Source: Lineus longissimus (Eukaryota; Nemertea; Pilidiophora; Heteronemertea; Lineidae). Taken from it: 64,000 nt of DNA. The DNA lies in the NCBI RefSeq assembly GCF_910592395.1, contig NC_088324.1, positions 8,022,953 through 8,086,952 on the forward strand, written 5' to 3'. Both the position numbers and the translations under genes were made by a program. The notes below the pieces were generated by a model. It worked only from the letters and a program-made list of their open reading frames with translations. It was not told the DNA's origin and searched no databases. Below are positions 37,101-49,100 of this stretch, piece by piece (the stretch's first letter is position 1; each line of letters begins with the position of its first letter).

Positions 37101-40100
37101 TCGGAACGATTAACTTTCAGGTAACAAATGAAGCTTCAAATACTACACATGCAGGAGATTTTTCAGGGTAAGAACATTTCAGAGATCATGCACGATGCCT
37201 CCCACATGCTGATAGCGAAATATAACGCTGCCAAGTACAATTGATTTGTACATTTGGGAATTCCACACAGGCTTGAGGGGGGGAAGGGGGTACCCAACCC
37301 CACACTCCAGGAGTATTACTCCCCCAAGGCAGGATGAGCGATTTTACTTGCCGTTAGAGTGAGGTGACAATTAGGTTTAATATTGGCCTCGTGACTCTGT
37401 CTTTAGCCAGAGGTATAGAGTTGACAAAGGCTACTCATGTTTCTCACTTGGTGTGGCCTTTTGGTCGCCTTGGCATAGACACCAGATACCTCGGTTTTAA
37501 GTCTCTTCCAAAGGACTGTTAAAGCCAGGAATTTAATTCCTTGAAAACCACGCCGGTCATCCAGGCCCTATTGCGTGGTAGCAAGCAGTTTTCAACACTA
37601 TGAGGCTTCTTGGCAAACCAACTGATCCTTAAAAACTCCTACTCTCACTTGGAGCCATTTTAAGACGATTTACAAATTTCGATAGAGGTTTGCAATCAAA
37701 AGTTTGAATTTTACTGATAAAATATTAATCGACAAAAATAATTAACACGGGAAAATGAAGGATTTGGGCAAAAGACGTGCAAACATCGATCACTTAGCCG
37801 TCATGCAGAGGGCGTCACCATACCGTACCTTGAAACGCTGTGAAAACAATGAACAGAACACTATTACTCTCTTAGACAACATCGACATGCAATCGTGTAA
37901 AATGTTCAAACTACGCCCAATTTTTTTAATAAATAATCAATCAATCAATCAATAAGTGAATTCGTCTTGCATCAAAATTATAAGAATTACTCAAGGACTC
38001 TTACTCTAAGGCGCATTGAAAAGACCGTTTGAAAAAGAGGGTGGGCAAACTCTGCTCTCCTAATGAGAGGATGGGCAAACTCTGCTCTCCTAATGAGAGG
38101 GTGGGCAAACTCTCTGCTCTCCCCTAATGAGAGGGTGGGCAAACTCTCTGCTCTCCTAAGGAGAGGGTGAGCAAACTCTGCTCTCCTAATGAGAGGGTGG
38201 GCAAACTCTGCTCTCCTAATGAGAGGGTGGGCAAACTCTGCTCTCCTAATGAGAGGGTGGACAAACTCTGCTCTCCTAATGAGAGGGTGGGCAAACTCTG
38301 CTCTCCTAATGAGAGGGTGGACAAACTCTGCTCTCCTAATGAGAGGGTGGGCAAACTCTGCTCTCCTAATGAGAGGGTGGGCAAACTCTGCTCTTCTAAT
38401 GAGAGGGTGGGCAAACTCTGCTCTCCTAATGAGAGAGTGGGCAAACTCTTTGCTCTCCTAAAGAGAGGGTGGGCAAACTCTGCTCTCCTAATGAGAGGGT
38501 TGGCAAACTCTCTGCTCTCCTAATGAGAGGGGTGGGCAAACTCTGCTCTCCTAATGAGAGGGTGGGCAAACTCTGCTCTCCTAATGAGAGGGTAGGCAAA
38601 CTCTGCTCTCCTAATGAGAGGGTTGGCAAACTCTGCTCTCCTAATGAGAGGGTGGGCAAACTCTGCTCTCCTAATGAGAGGGTGGGCAAACTCTGCTCTC
38701 CTAATGAGAGGGTGGGCAAACTCTGCTCTCCTAATGAGAGGGTGGGCAAACTCTGCTCTCCTAATGAGAGGGTGGACAAACTCTGCTCTCCTAATGAGAG
38801 GGTGGGCAAACTCTGCTCACCTAATGAGAGGGTGGGCAAACTCTGCTCTCCTAATGAGAGGGTGGGCAAACTCTGCTCTCCTAATGAGAGGGTGGGCAAA
38901 CTCTCTGCTCTCCTAATGAGAGGGTGGGCAAACTCTGCTCTCCTAATGAGAGGGTGGGCAAACTCTCTGCTCTCCTAATGAGAGGGTGGGCAAACTCTGC
39001 TCTCCAAATGAGAGGGTGGGCAAACTCTGCTCTCCTAATGAGAGGGTGGGCAAACTCTGCTCTCCTAATGAGAGAGTGGGCAAACTCTTTGCTCTCCTAA
39101 TGAGAGGGTGGGCAAACTCTGCTCTCCTAATGAGAGGGTTGGCAAACTCTCTGCTCTCCTAATGAGAGGGGTGGGCAAACTCTGCTCTCCTAATGAGAGG
39201 GTGGGCGAACTCTGCTCTCCTAATGAGAGGGTGGGCAAACTCTGCTCTCCTAATGAGAGGGTGGGCAAACTCTGCTCTCCTAATGAGAGGGTGGGCAAAC
39301 TCTCTGCTCTCCCAACAAGAGGCAGAACTTTGTTCAAGAGATCTGGAGCTGATTTATAGAAAGACCGGTCCCCGTAGAATAAATAATTTGTCCAATCAAC
39401 AATCGTTTTACGACACTGAAATCAAGTGCAGTGAATATTGTGACTGATTCTTCACATCGGAACAAAAAATATCTGCGGCATGCTTCATGCGAGGTCTACC
39501 CAATTAACAACATTTAAAACAACACGAGGTCCCATTTCTTGAGATAACGTGATTCTGAGTGGTGCGAATTAATTTAGACAATAGTTTTCATTCATTCACT
39601 TACAGAATTAAAAGTGTCATCATCTGGCTGAATTCAACATAAGAACGAACGAATCTTAGTTGGAAATAAACCGTTCTCAAATATTTTTGAGCGCATATCG
39701 CTTTGGTGGATAGTGAATTTGTTCCAGTTAGACAATATACATTTATCAGATTTGTGAAAATGATAGACCATGAATGTTTGAAGCCAAGTACACAATATAT
39801 GTCATGGGCCCGGTTTCTCAAAGAATCTTAAGTGTTTGTCTTAAGTAATAATATTTTGACTAAGCCAAGTCAAAAACTTAAGTACGAATCTCAAAGCATC
39901 TTGTGTCCTTCATTCCGACTTAAGTACGGTAGCTACCGTGCTTAAGTTTTTGGGGTACTTAAGTTGGCTAGGCGAGTTAAGATTCTTTGTGAATCAACTT
40001 AAGACAAAACTTAAGAAATTCTCATACTTAAGTCACCAAAACAGACTTAAGATTCTTTGTGAAACCGGGCCATGGTCTTTAAACTCAGCGAGGTCAACAT

Positions 40101-43100
40101 GATATCTTTATCCAATTACTGGATAATGAACATGACGAAGGCAATTTTTCACACCCCACTCCTTACTACCTGCCCAGATTCTCACCTGCATCGGGTTGAC
40201 CCCCTTAAATATCTTCATCCTCTCCTGTAACCTGGCCTCCATCCCCCGGATGATGATGGTACTCTCCCCTATCTCTTTCTTCATCAACTCGTAGTCGTCC
40301 AGCCTCCCGATGGCAAACAAGTAACGGAGATCAGAGCACACACGCAATCTGGACACTTCTGAAATCCGACAAGTTTCAACAAATTAATTAGATCGTTAAG
40401 AATTAATTACCACTTTACAACTTCAACCATTACTGCTGTAAATCCAAATACAGTGGAAACTTCCTTAGCAGACACCTCTCTATCAAGGACACCCTCTCTA
40501 TTAAGGACACTAGCTTTTGACCCAAATTGGTTGTTCAATTCAATTCGACCTCTCTAATCAGGACACCTCTTATAATTAAGGACAGCACTCGATTGTATCT
40601 ACACAGCTAACCACCTCTGTAGGATAGAGCCAAAAGATGTCACCAACATATCAAGTTTGAAGTCTCGCGCACAAAATTACTCTAAAGGTGAAGGCCATAA
40701 CTGGTGCCAACATCAACCTGCAGCGGAATGCATCTATACAGCTAACCAGGGTCTGTAGGATACAGCGAAAGATGTCACCAACATATCAAGTTTGAAGGCT
40801 CGAGCACAAAATTACTCTCAAGCTAAAGCCATAACTGGTGCCAACGATAACCTGCAGTGCTATGCATCAACACAGCTAACACTAAAACCACCTACCAGTT
40901 AATGGAATGTTTGACATATGACTGGCACCTAGTTCGGCCAATGACGACACCGACGTTATGGTACTCTCTTTGTCGTCCTGGAATGTATTCCGGCGTGGCG
41001 ATTGTGCGGCGAGGCGGGACGGATGGAAGTTCTCTTTGCCGAGATCAGCAGTTGTAAGTGGTCTGTCCGTGTTATCTGGAGATTTAAAGATACAGGTTAC
41101 CTAACTGCTTTTTTGGTCCTCGAGATATTCAAATATCTGACGCAAACTGCCAAAACGGGACAAGGCGACCTTTTCAGTATTTGTCACCATTTTGACCCAT
41201 CAGCTGAGGGGAAAACCTTGTTAGGAATTAAGAAAATCTGTTAGAAGTGTCAGATAAAAATATACTGTTACTTATGAAAACAACTACCTCTACATCCTTT
41301 CAGATCTATCCCAGAATCAATCCCAGGATTCAACTGGGTGCCGTAGTGATCGCCGTTCAAACGAATCTGACTCCGATCGCAGCTGTCTAAAAATAGATTC
41401 AGATGCTCCGTCGAATACGATTTAGGCCCTCCGTTTTTAAGAGAGTCCGGCGGCGGCATCGTGTCACGTTCTGAAAGTCGCCCCATGGCCGATTGCGACC
41501 GCACATGGCCGCCATTGTGTGTTTGAGTACCCAATCTTTCCGCGATATTTTCTTGCCCAACGACGGTTCGCCGTGGACTCGGCGGGCGTCCTGTAACAGA
41601 CTGCTGTGGACTTGTCGGGCGACCGGCCCGATGTGGAGTTGTCGGACGACCGGCACGCTGCGGACTTGGAGGGCGATTTCTACAACCTGATGGACTCTGC
41701 GCCCTAGAAGCGCCATCTTTCGTTGTCGATTCTTGGAATAATTGTCGGTTGACGAAGCGTTCGTTTTCTGGGCGCATGTCTGATGTTAGAACGTCACTCC
41801 AGGGGGTGTTACTAGGTTGGTAGTGATATTCTAGATGTTAGAATGAAACGTTACGATTTAGAAATTGTTAGATCAGAACACATTATGTTAGAATATTAGA
41901 AGTGAGATTAAGAGAATTATGCGATAACCATAGAATATTACAGTTGTTATAGCCGAAAAGGGGTAAATATTAAAAAGAATCCAAGTTAGCTCTTTAACTT
42001 TTGATAGGTTCAAAAATTGACTGCTAAATCCAAAACATTGATATTGATATCAGATAGGCCAGGAAAGAACTGACACAGAACACATTATGTTAGAATATTG
42101 GAAGTGAGATGAAGAGAATTATGCGATAACAGTAGAATATTACAGTTGTTATAGCCGAAAAGGGGTAAATATTAGAAAGAATCCAAGTTAGCTCTTTAAC
42201 TTTTGATAGGTTCAAAAATTGACTGCTAAATCCAAAACATTGATATTGATATCAGATAGGCCAGGAAAGAACTGACGTCAGAGGCAACGCAACCTGAGAT
42301 ACAGAAGAACCTTCCTATTGAGGGCATCCATGGGACTGACAAGTGCTGTCCTTGACAGTGGGGCGTCTGCTAAAAGAGTCTTCTTTGTAATTCCATATTG
42401 CCTTGACGCCATCTTACACTGAGTTCTGTTCTGATAGAAATAGCCTCTCTCCACGCACTGGTACAGCAGATTATGTCATTCTAACGCAATTTTACCCAAC
42501 ACCTCAATGGCGACTAGCACTGAAAGGGTTAAGGATGAGTTTTCTCGAAACCGAAAAAAGGAAAGTTACCTTTATCTCCGAGCGTGTTGAAACTGGATCC
42601 GTCGTGCGTTGGCAGGTTCTTGGTGGCCTGGGGTGACTCATGCAGGTTCACTCGATCCAGCTGGTCTGTAACGAAAACAAAAGGATATTCTAAAGAAATT
42701 GAATCACAACTATTCATCCCATATTGGCATATATCCTGGGACCCTAAAATATTATCATCATCGCCCTATTGTGTGGTAGCCAGCGGGGTTAACCTCCAGG
42801 CTACGAAGCTCCTCTATCATTTTGGCCACCTGTGATTTTCATGGTTATATCATTCATTAATTTATGCATTGAGATCAGGGATCACAGATCATCCCTATTT
42901 GGTAGCACATGCGATCTCAAACTTCCCTGCGCGACCAAAAAATCAATTTCTTTAAACTTTAAACATATCAGGATTGTGAAAACATTGAGGTCTCACTTCA
43001 AACCACTTCTGAGACAACCGCTTGATTACCGGTAGTAATTTCTTCCCATTCTCTTTACTCTTTTGTCATAAGACTTGCGGCATACAAGGTTTGTGAAAAA

Positions 43101-46100
43101 AAGGTGCTTGGGCCTGACCAATTCATGATGCAAATTCCATTTCGTCTGGACACGACCACAAACATTGGTACGATAGACTTCTTTCCACAAGTGACGGCCG
43201 AAAGAAGTTTTAAAGACACCAAAACCTCACACCTACCCCGGACCGGCTTCTGTCCGTCGTTTACAACCGGCTGCAGAAGACTCCTCAAACTTGCGGATAG
43301 ATTCTGACCTTCACCTTTGGCCAGTTGCTCCAGCCTCTTTCTGAGCGCATTATTGGTGTTAATACTCCGCTCGAGCTGGACGCGTAGCCGACCAATCTCG
43401 TTCAAAAGGTCGCCGATCTCGAAACCGAAATTTTCGAAACGTTCTGTTAGGGGTTAGAGAGGAAAAGAAGCCCATTGGTTAGAATGAATGCGCATCTATT
43501 TAATTAGATTTGTGAGGTTTTTTTTCCACGAAATTGTTTTTTTAGAGCTGATTTTTTAGAGTGATTTCTAATAGATGAACAGCGCTTCAATTAAACAATG
43601 AATTAGACGCACACTTCTTTAGACTGTGACATGGTTAATAATGGATGACTATTTTTTCTTGATAGTTTCTTGTGACGTCTAAATGTTAGACATGAAAGTG
43701 TTAATGGTTATGCCATAGCTTATAATAGCACCTGCTTCCTGTCAATATTAATATGAAAGATTTAAAAAGGAGATGCAGTAGAACCTCCCCTACACCTCCC
43801 GGACACCTCTCTATTAAGGACACTAGTTTTGGCCCCAATTTGGTCGTTTCCATTTAATTTTACCTCTCTAATCAGGAAACCTCTCTATCAAGGACAGCAC
43901 TTGTCAGTCCCGAGGGTGTCCTTAATAGAGGTTCTACTGTAGTCTAAATAGCGTAATTTTCAGCACCCAAACTCAGCAAAAAAGAGAGTTAAATCAGCTA
44001 CTTCTTCGATACCTCCTGTACCAGTTATTGAAAAAGACGGGTCACAAATGTTGGCAACTTTTCCTACCTGAGGAATTCTTCTCCGTCTTGGCGTTCTCCG
44101 AAAACTCCTTGAGCTGGGCTGCCTGATTCCTGAGGAGTTGTTCGTTACGCTTCACCTGGTCCCGCAGGTGCGTCACCTCCTCCTTCAATCTGGAGAGAAA
44201 GTCAGGGGGACAATGATTTTAAGTTTTTCTTCTTCTTCTTCAGCAATCGCTCGGCACTTGGAGGTGATTTTCTCCAGGGAGTATTCCTCCTCCAAGGCAG
44301 GAGGAGCGTTTATGTGTGACACTACGGTTATGCGCCAGTTGGGTTTATTGGCCTAGTGAATCCAACTTCGGCGAGAGGTAGAGTCCACGCAAGCTACTCA
44401 TGTTTCTCACTTGGTGGGGTCTGTAACCTGCCCTGGCATAGACACCAGATACAAGGAACCTCGATTTTAACTCTTATTCGAAGGACTGTGAAGAGCTAGG
44501 AATTTTAATTCCTCGAAAAGCAATGCCAGTTCATCCAGGAATACAATCCTGGGGTCTCCCCGGGCCCTATTGCGTGGTAGCCAGCAGTGTTAACCACTAG
44601 GCTACGAAGCTCCCTAATTTAAAGTTTGAATATACCGACTATCTCGGTGAGAACCTGGTGGTGCGTTGCGTTGTAGCAAACATCATACTGCCTTAGACTG
44701 GCCTGTAGCAAAGTGGTAACATCCCGTTCTGCTAACTCTGCTAACTTTGTTACAATAGCAGAATTGAGCCAAACAATTCCGCCTTACTCACTTGTTATTC
44801 TCCTCGACTCGGCTCCTCGCCTCCGCCCCCTGGGAATCGCGACTCGTCTCAAACTCGCGCAGCTTCTGTTCCAGCGTGTCATTTGCCGCCTGCTTCTCCC
44901 GGATGATGCTATCCTGGCTGACGAGAATCTCCTTACTCTCCTGAAGGAAATGATCCTTTTCTTGCACCTCCTGGCACAACACGTCAAACTGACGCCGGAC
45001 GTTGACGTAGTCTTTCTGGAGCGCGTCGAAGTCGGCCGCTTCTGGAGTAAATGAGAAAGAAGTATAGAAATGCAGGAAGTCCTGACACAATGCGTCGAAT
45101 TGGAGCTGGACGTCTAAGTAGTCTTTCTGTAGGATGTAGAAGTCGGCGGTTTCTGGAGTAAATGCTAGAGAAGTATAGAAATACACAACGCGCTGTATGG
45201 AGTGGCACAATGTGTTGAAATTGTCTGAGATGGTAATGTCGTTTTTCTGGAGTAGATCAAAGTCTGCAGCTCCTGAAGAAAATTATATACTACATATTAA
45301 ATTATAATACGAACATTTTAGTGGTAGATTTCTCTGAAGTTCGTCCTGGATTGATAAGTTGATAAGTTTGATAAGGTTCTTGTTAGATAAAATGTTTCAT
45401 GGGTAAAAATTGGTAAGTTGATTTTGGATTAATACAAATATTTCCCTGGTAAATTTTTACGATTTGTAGTCATTTGAGGCATCTTATTTGTGTTGTGCGA
45501 AGGGACTTGATTGCTATTCCATGCCAAATTAGCTGGTCCCTTCTGTTCTTGATGGCTGAGTTTGATCTTTGAGGCCTCTTCTGATACATTTTTCTAGCCG
45601 TCCAAAACCGACAAGCGTAAAAAGTGTACTCACCCTGCCCATCCATCTGCGACAGCCTCTCCTCCAACTGCTGCCGCAACTGATCATACGTCTTAATCGA
45701 CTCCTCCAGCCTCTCTCGGAGCAGACGGATCTCCTCCAGATGGTCCGAAAGAATCAAACCGTTCTCCCGGCCGGCGGGATCCTGGCTACGCGACGTATTC
45801 AAAGTTGCCGCAGTCCGAATACTCAAAGTATCATACAACTGTAACTCGTCCTTCAAAGTCTCGTTCAAAGCGTCTGCTGCATTCAATTTCGATTTCAACG
45901 AATCGACCTCTCGTTGCAGACAATCCGATTCCACAGACTGTGATCGGAACAGCGCACGCGATCGTGGACTCAAATCAGACACCCGAATAACGTTCGATTT
46001 TTGCGCGGAATAATTTCGCTCAGTTCTTTCCGTTTCGTTGTAAGTAGGACTACGAGGTTTTGCGGGAGATTTCCCACGTTGGTTAAACTTGGCAGTGACA

Positions 46101-49100
46101 CCATGGCTACTGATGTTGAAATGACTTTCAAAGTCGTTGAGAGATAAATGAAGATCGGGGAAATCCGGTTCGTGTTCCGATACCGGTCGCTCGCCGTTAC
46201 TTCTCGTTTCGTAGTTCAGGAACGGTCTATGCGCCGGCGATACGTGACGATGTTGACTCGACGTCGTACTGCCCTCCGACAGATAATCCATCGAATTGTT
46301 CAAGTGATTCCCATTCTGACTGCTCACCGTCCGATGACGGAGACGCTCCGTCGCGAACGAATCATCCGAACGCATCACCAAATCCTTCTTACCCTCCTGG
46401 GCAGCCGCGTCAGATCCTTCAATACTAAGCCGGTCCGTAATGGACGCCTGGGACGAGGATAGGAAGCTATCCAAGTCGTACTTATTCGCCCTCTGGTGGA
46501 CCGGTTCGGACTCGCTCTCCAACCTGAGACGCTCGATCGTTGACTTTATTCCCTCGGCGCTGCCCTCTCTCTGTTTGATCTTTAAACGATGGCGGCTAGA
46601 CTTGATGTCCTCCTCGTCGGAGCTGTAGATTACCTGACCGCCGGCCGGGCGGGGCAGGTGACGTGCCTTCTGCTGCATCTTGCTGAGTTTCTGCTTGAGT
46701 TGTGTGATCAGGTCGTCCTTCTCTTGGATCTGCTTGGCACATCTGAAGCAGACGCAGAAGTTTGTTTACAAATGATTTCTTGCGCTTTTAAACAAAATCG
46801 AAATCTGGATGACATGAAATCAGGCCATCAAGTCCAGGTTTTGTTTCAAAGAGACGTCTGCTGACAGTGTTTACAGGGTTCCCTCAAGATTTGAAGTTCT
46901 TGTGGACTTTGTTAGCTCTGATGGGAATAAATTTGGAACAAACGCCTCCGGAAAGATGGCAAAGGAAGTCACTTTGCTTTCTGACAATTTTTCAACAAAA
47001 GCTATTCACTTACTTATGTAACTCCTTCCTCGTCTCGTCCGCGGCGTCCTTATTCCTCTTGAGGTGTTCCTTCAGCCGGTTATAGGAGTCGAGGCGTTTC
47101 TGAAGATTTTTTTTCGTCTGATCATGTGACGTCTTGACGGCGCCTAGTTCCTTCCTCAGTGCGTCCGCCTCAGCTAACTTCTCTTCCGCATCAGACAGCC
47201 TCTTTTTGAGATCACTATAAAATAGAAATATTTAAAAGAATTTCAGTATTATGATATTCGTTTCTCCACGGATAGGATACTTGCTGATGGCACTTGGTCG
47301 TCCCGAAGTCTTAGTTTCCAGGAGATAGTGAGGAGAGGCTACTTTACAGTGCGAGTTAATGTTTCCGACTCTCAATCCAAAGGTTGTGGGTTTAAACCCC
47401 GGTCCAGTTGCATATTTGGTCATTCAGGCCAAAAGCCAGACTCTACATCCATCGGATTGGACAGGTCCCTTGGATTGCCATGGTCCCTTGAATCTGGTGT
47501 CCATGCCAGCGCAAATAAAGACCTCACACAGGCGGACAGCAGCCAGTAGTGGACTCCCATTCTCACTGGCCAACAGGCCAACACCTTCAACCCAATACAC
47601 AACCAAAAGTTACGATTTTTTAAACATCTTGACATGACATCTCGTTGGAATGCTCTCGACGAGCACTTTCTCATGGAACCATTTCAAAAATATTCAAAAC
47701 TCTTTCAAAATATCCCTCCCCAGACCACAAAGAGTCAATGAATACCTCTACCTGCAAAATCAACACGATTTCTTTACTATTGAAATAGCTCAGCTCCTAA
47801 AATCAATAAACGGCAATAGATGACGATATCTCGTTGAAATGAAAGCCACAATCAATCTAATACGAGGTAAATCATTTCACAAACGCCGCGACATGTCAAA
47901 AATCTTCTTAATCAACTTAGCTTTTGTGCGTTATCGGCAAGTAATGTAAACGTCATGTGATCCATCTATTAACGGGATGGCGACGTGTTTGACACAATAG
48001 TCGGCCCGCTGCGATAAGGTACTGTAGCGCGTCAGGATCCCAGTTAGGACGGTGCAGCCACTTTTGTTGATAATGGTCGAGATAACACAGAGCATTGGGA
48101 AACAGTTCTTACAACTGGTGCTCCAGAGCTTAGCTTTATGTGGCCCTGCTCCGATGGTGCTATGAAACACAAATGTTAATCCAAACTTTGTAAGATACGA
48201 TGTGGAAGAGTTGAGGTAAAAAGACATCGAAAGTGTGACGGGCAATTGGTCAAACTGCCTCAGGGAACCACACCACAGAACAGAGATGGTCCGAACTGGC
48301 ATAGCACTCAGATAAAAATTGGAAAATACTGAAAAATGCGTTAAAGTTACTCCTATTTGTTCATTGAAACATACCTCTATTTGTTCATTGAAACATACCT
48401 CTACTCCAACAGACTTGCATTTAACACTGATGGAGGGCGGTGTAACGAGAGTGCATTGCCCCCACATGCTCAAGTCCACATAAATCTTTCACGACGTTAA
48501 CTATGCATAAGGAACACAAGCATAGAATTCCAATATGAATGTCACACAACTCTGTGCAAATAATCATCAATGATTAATTATCTGATAATTAGCAGTGTGT
48601 AAATGGCTGAACTATACACATACATCACCAGGTCAATAGACGATGTCCTGGGTAATAATTGGAGCATGGATTGCGCTACAGAGATTTAATTTGTGACAGT
48701 GTCATTGATGGTCCAATCCAAAGTGTCACCAAATTTATAAAATCCTCGAAAAAAAAAGGGGAATTATCAACATGAACACAAGGAAGAAAATTAAGAATCC
48801 TTGCAATTTGAGAATCCAATCTTTCCGTACCTCTACAACTGTCTAGAACCACTACTTTCTGACACGACCGGAGCCTGAGAATAAATGCAGACAACGTCAA
48901 CAAACCATTGTTGATGGTCAACTCAATGCAACTACTGGAAGAGCCTGAATGGCTGTTAGAATCAGCGCCCACACCCCTCTGATATGAGTTCATTTCTGAT
49001 TTTGTGGAAAAGTGACTCGTAGCCTGATTGAATACATTTAATTTTTCATCTTTTACTCAGAGTTAACCGTGGACACAAAATGCCTCGACTTCACCAATGG

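Noticed and set aside
38037-39316. CRISPR-like regular repeat
   Set aside because: Units are directly adjacent without unique spacers, the genome is animal, and the array lies in an intron. It is a minisatellite.
38124-39447. Long open frames on both strands in the 30-bp array
   Set aside because: They are open only because the unit length is a multiple of three and lacks stops; no splice sites or domain features connect them to the gene.
45569-46628. Plus-strand open frames over the coiled-coil exons
   Set aside because: They are antisense shadows of the real exon 45634-46742, which has consistent splice phases.
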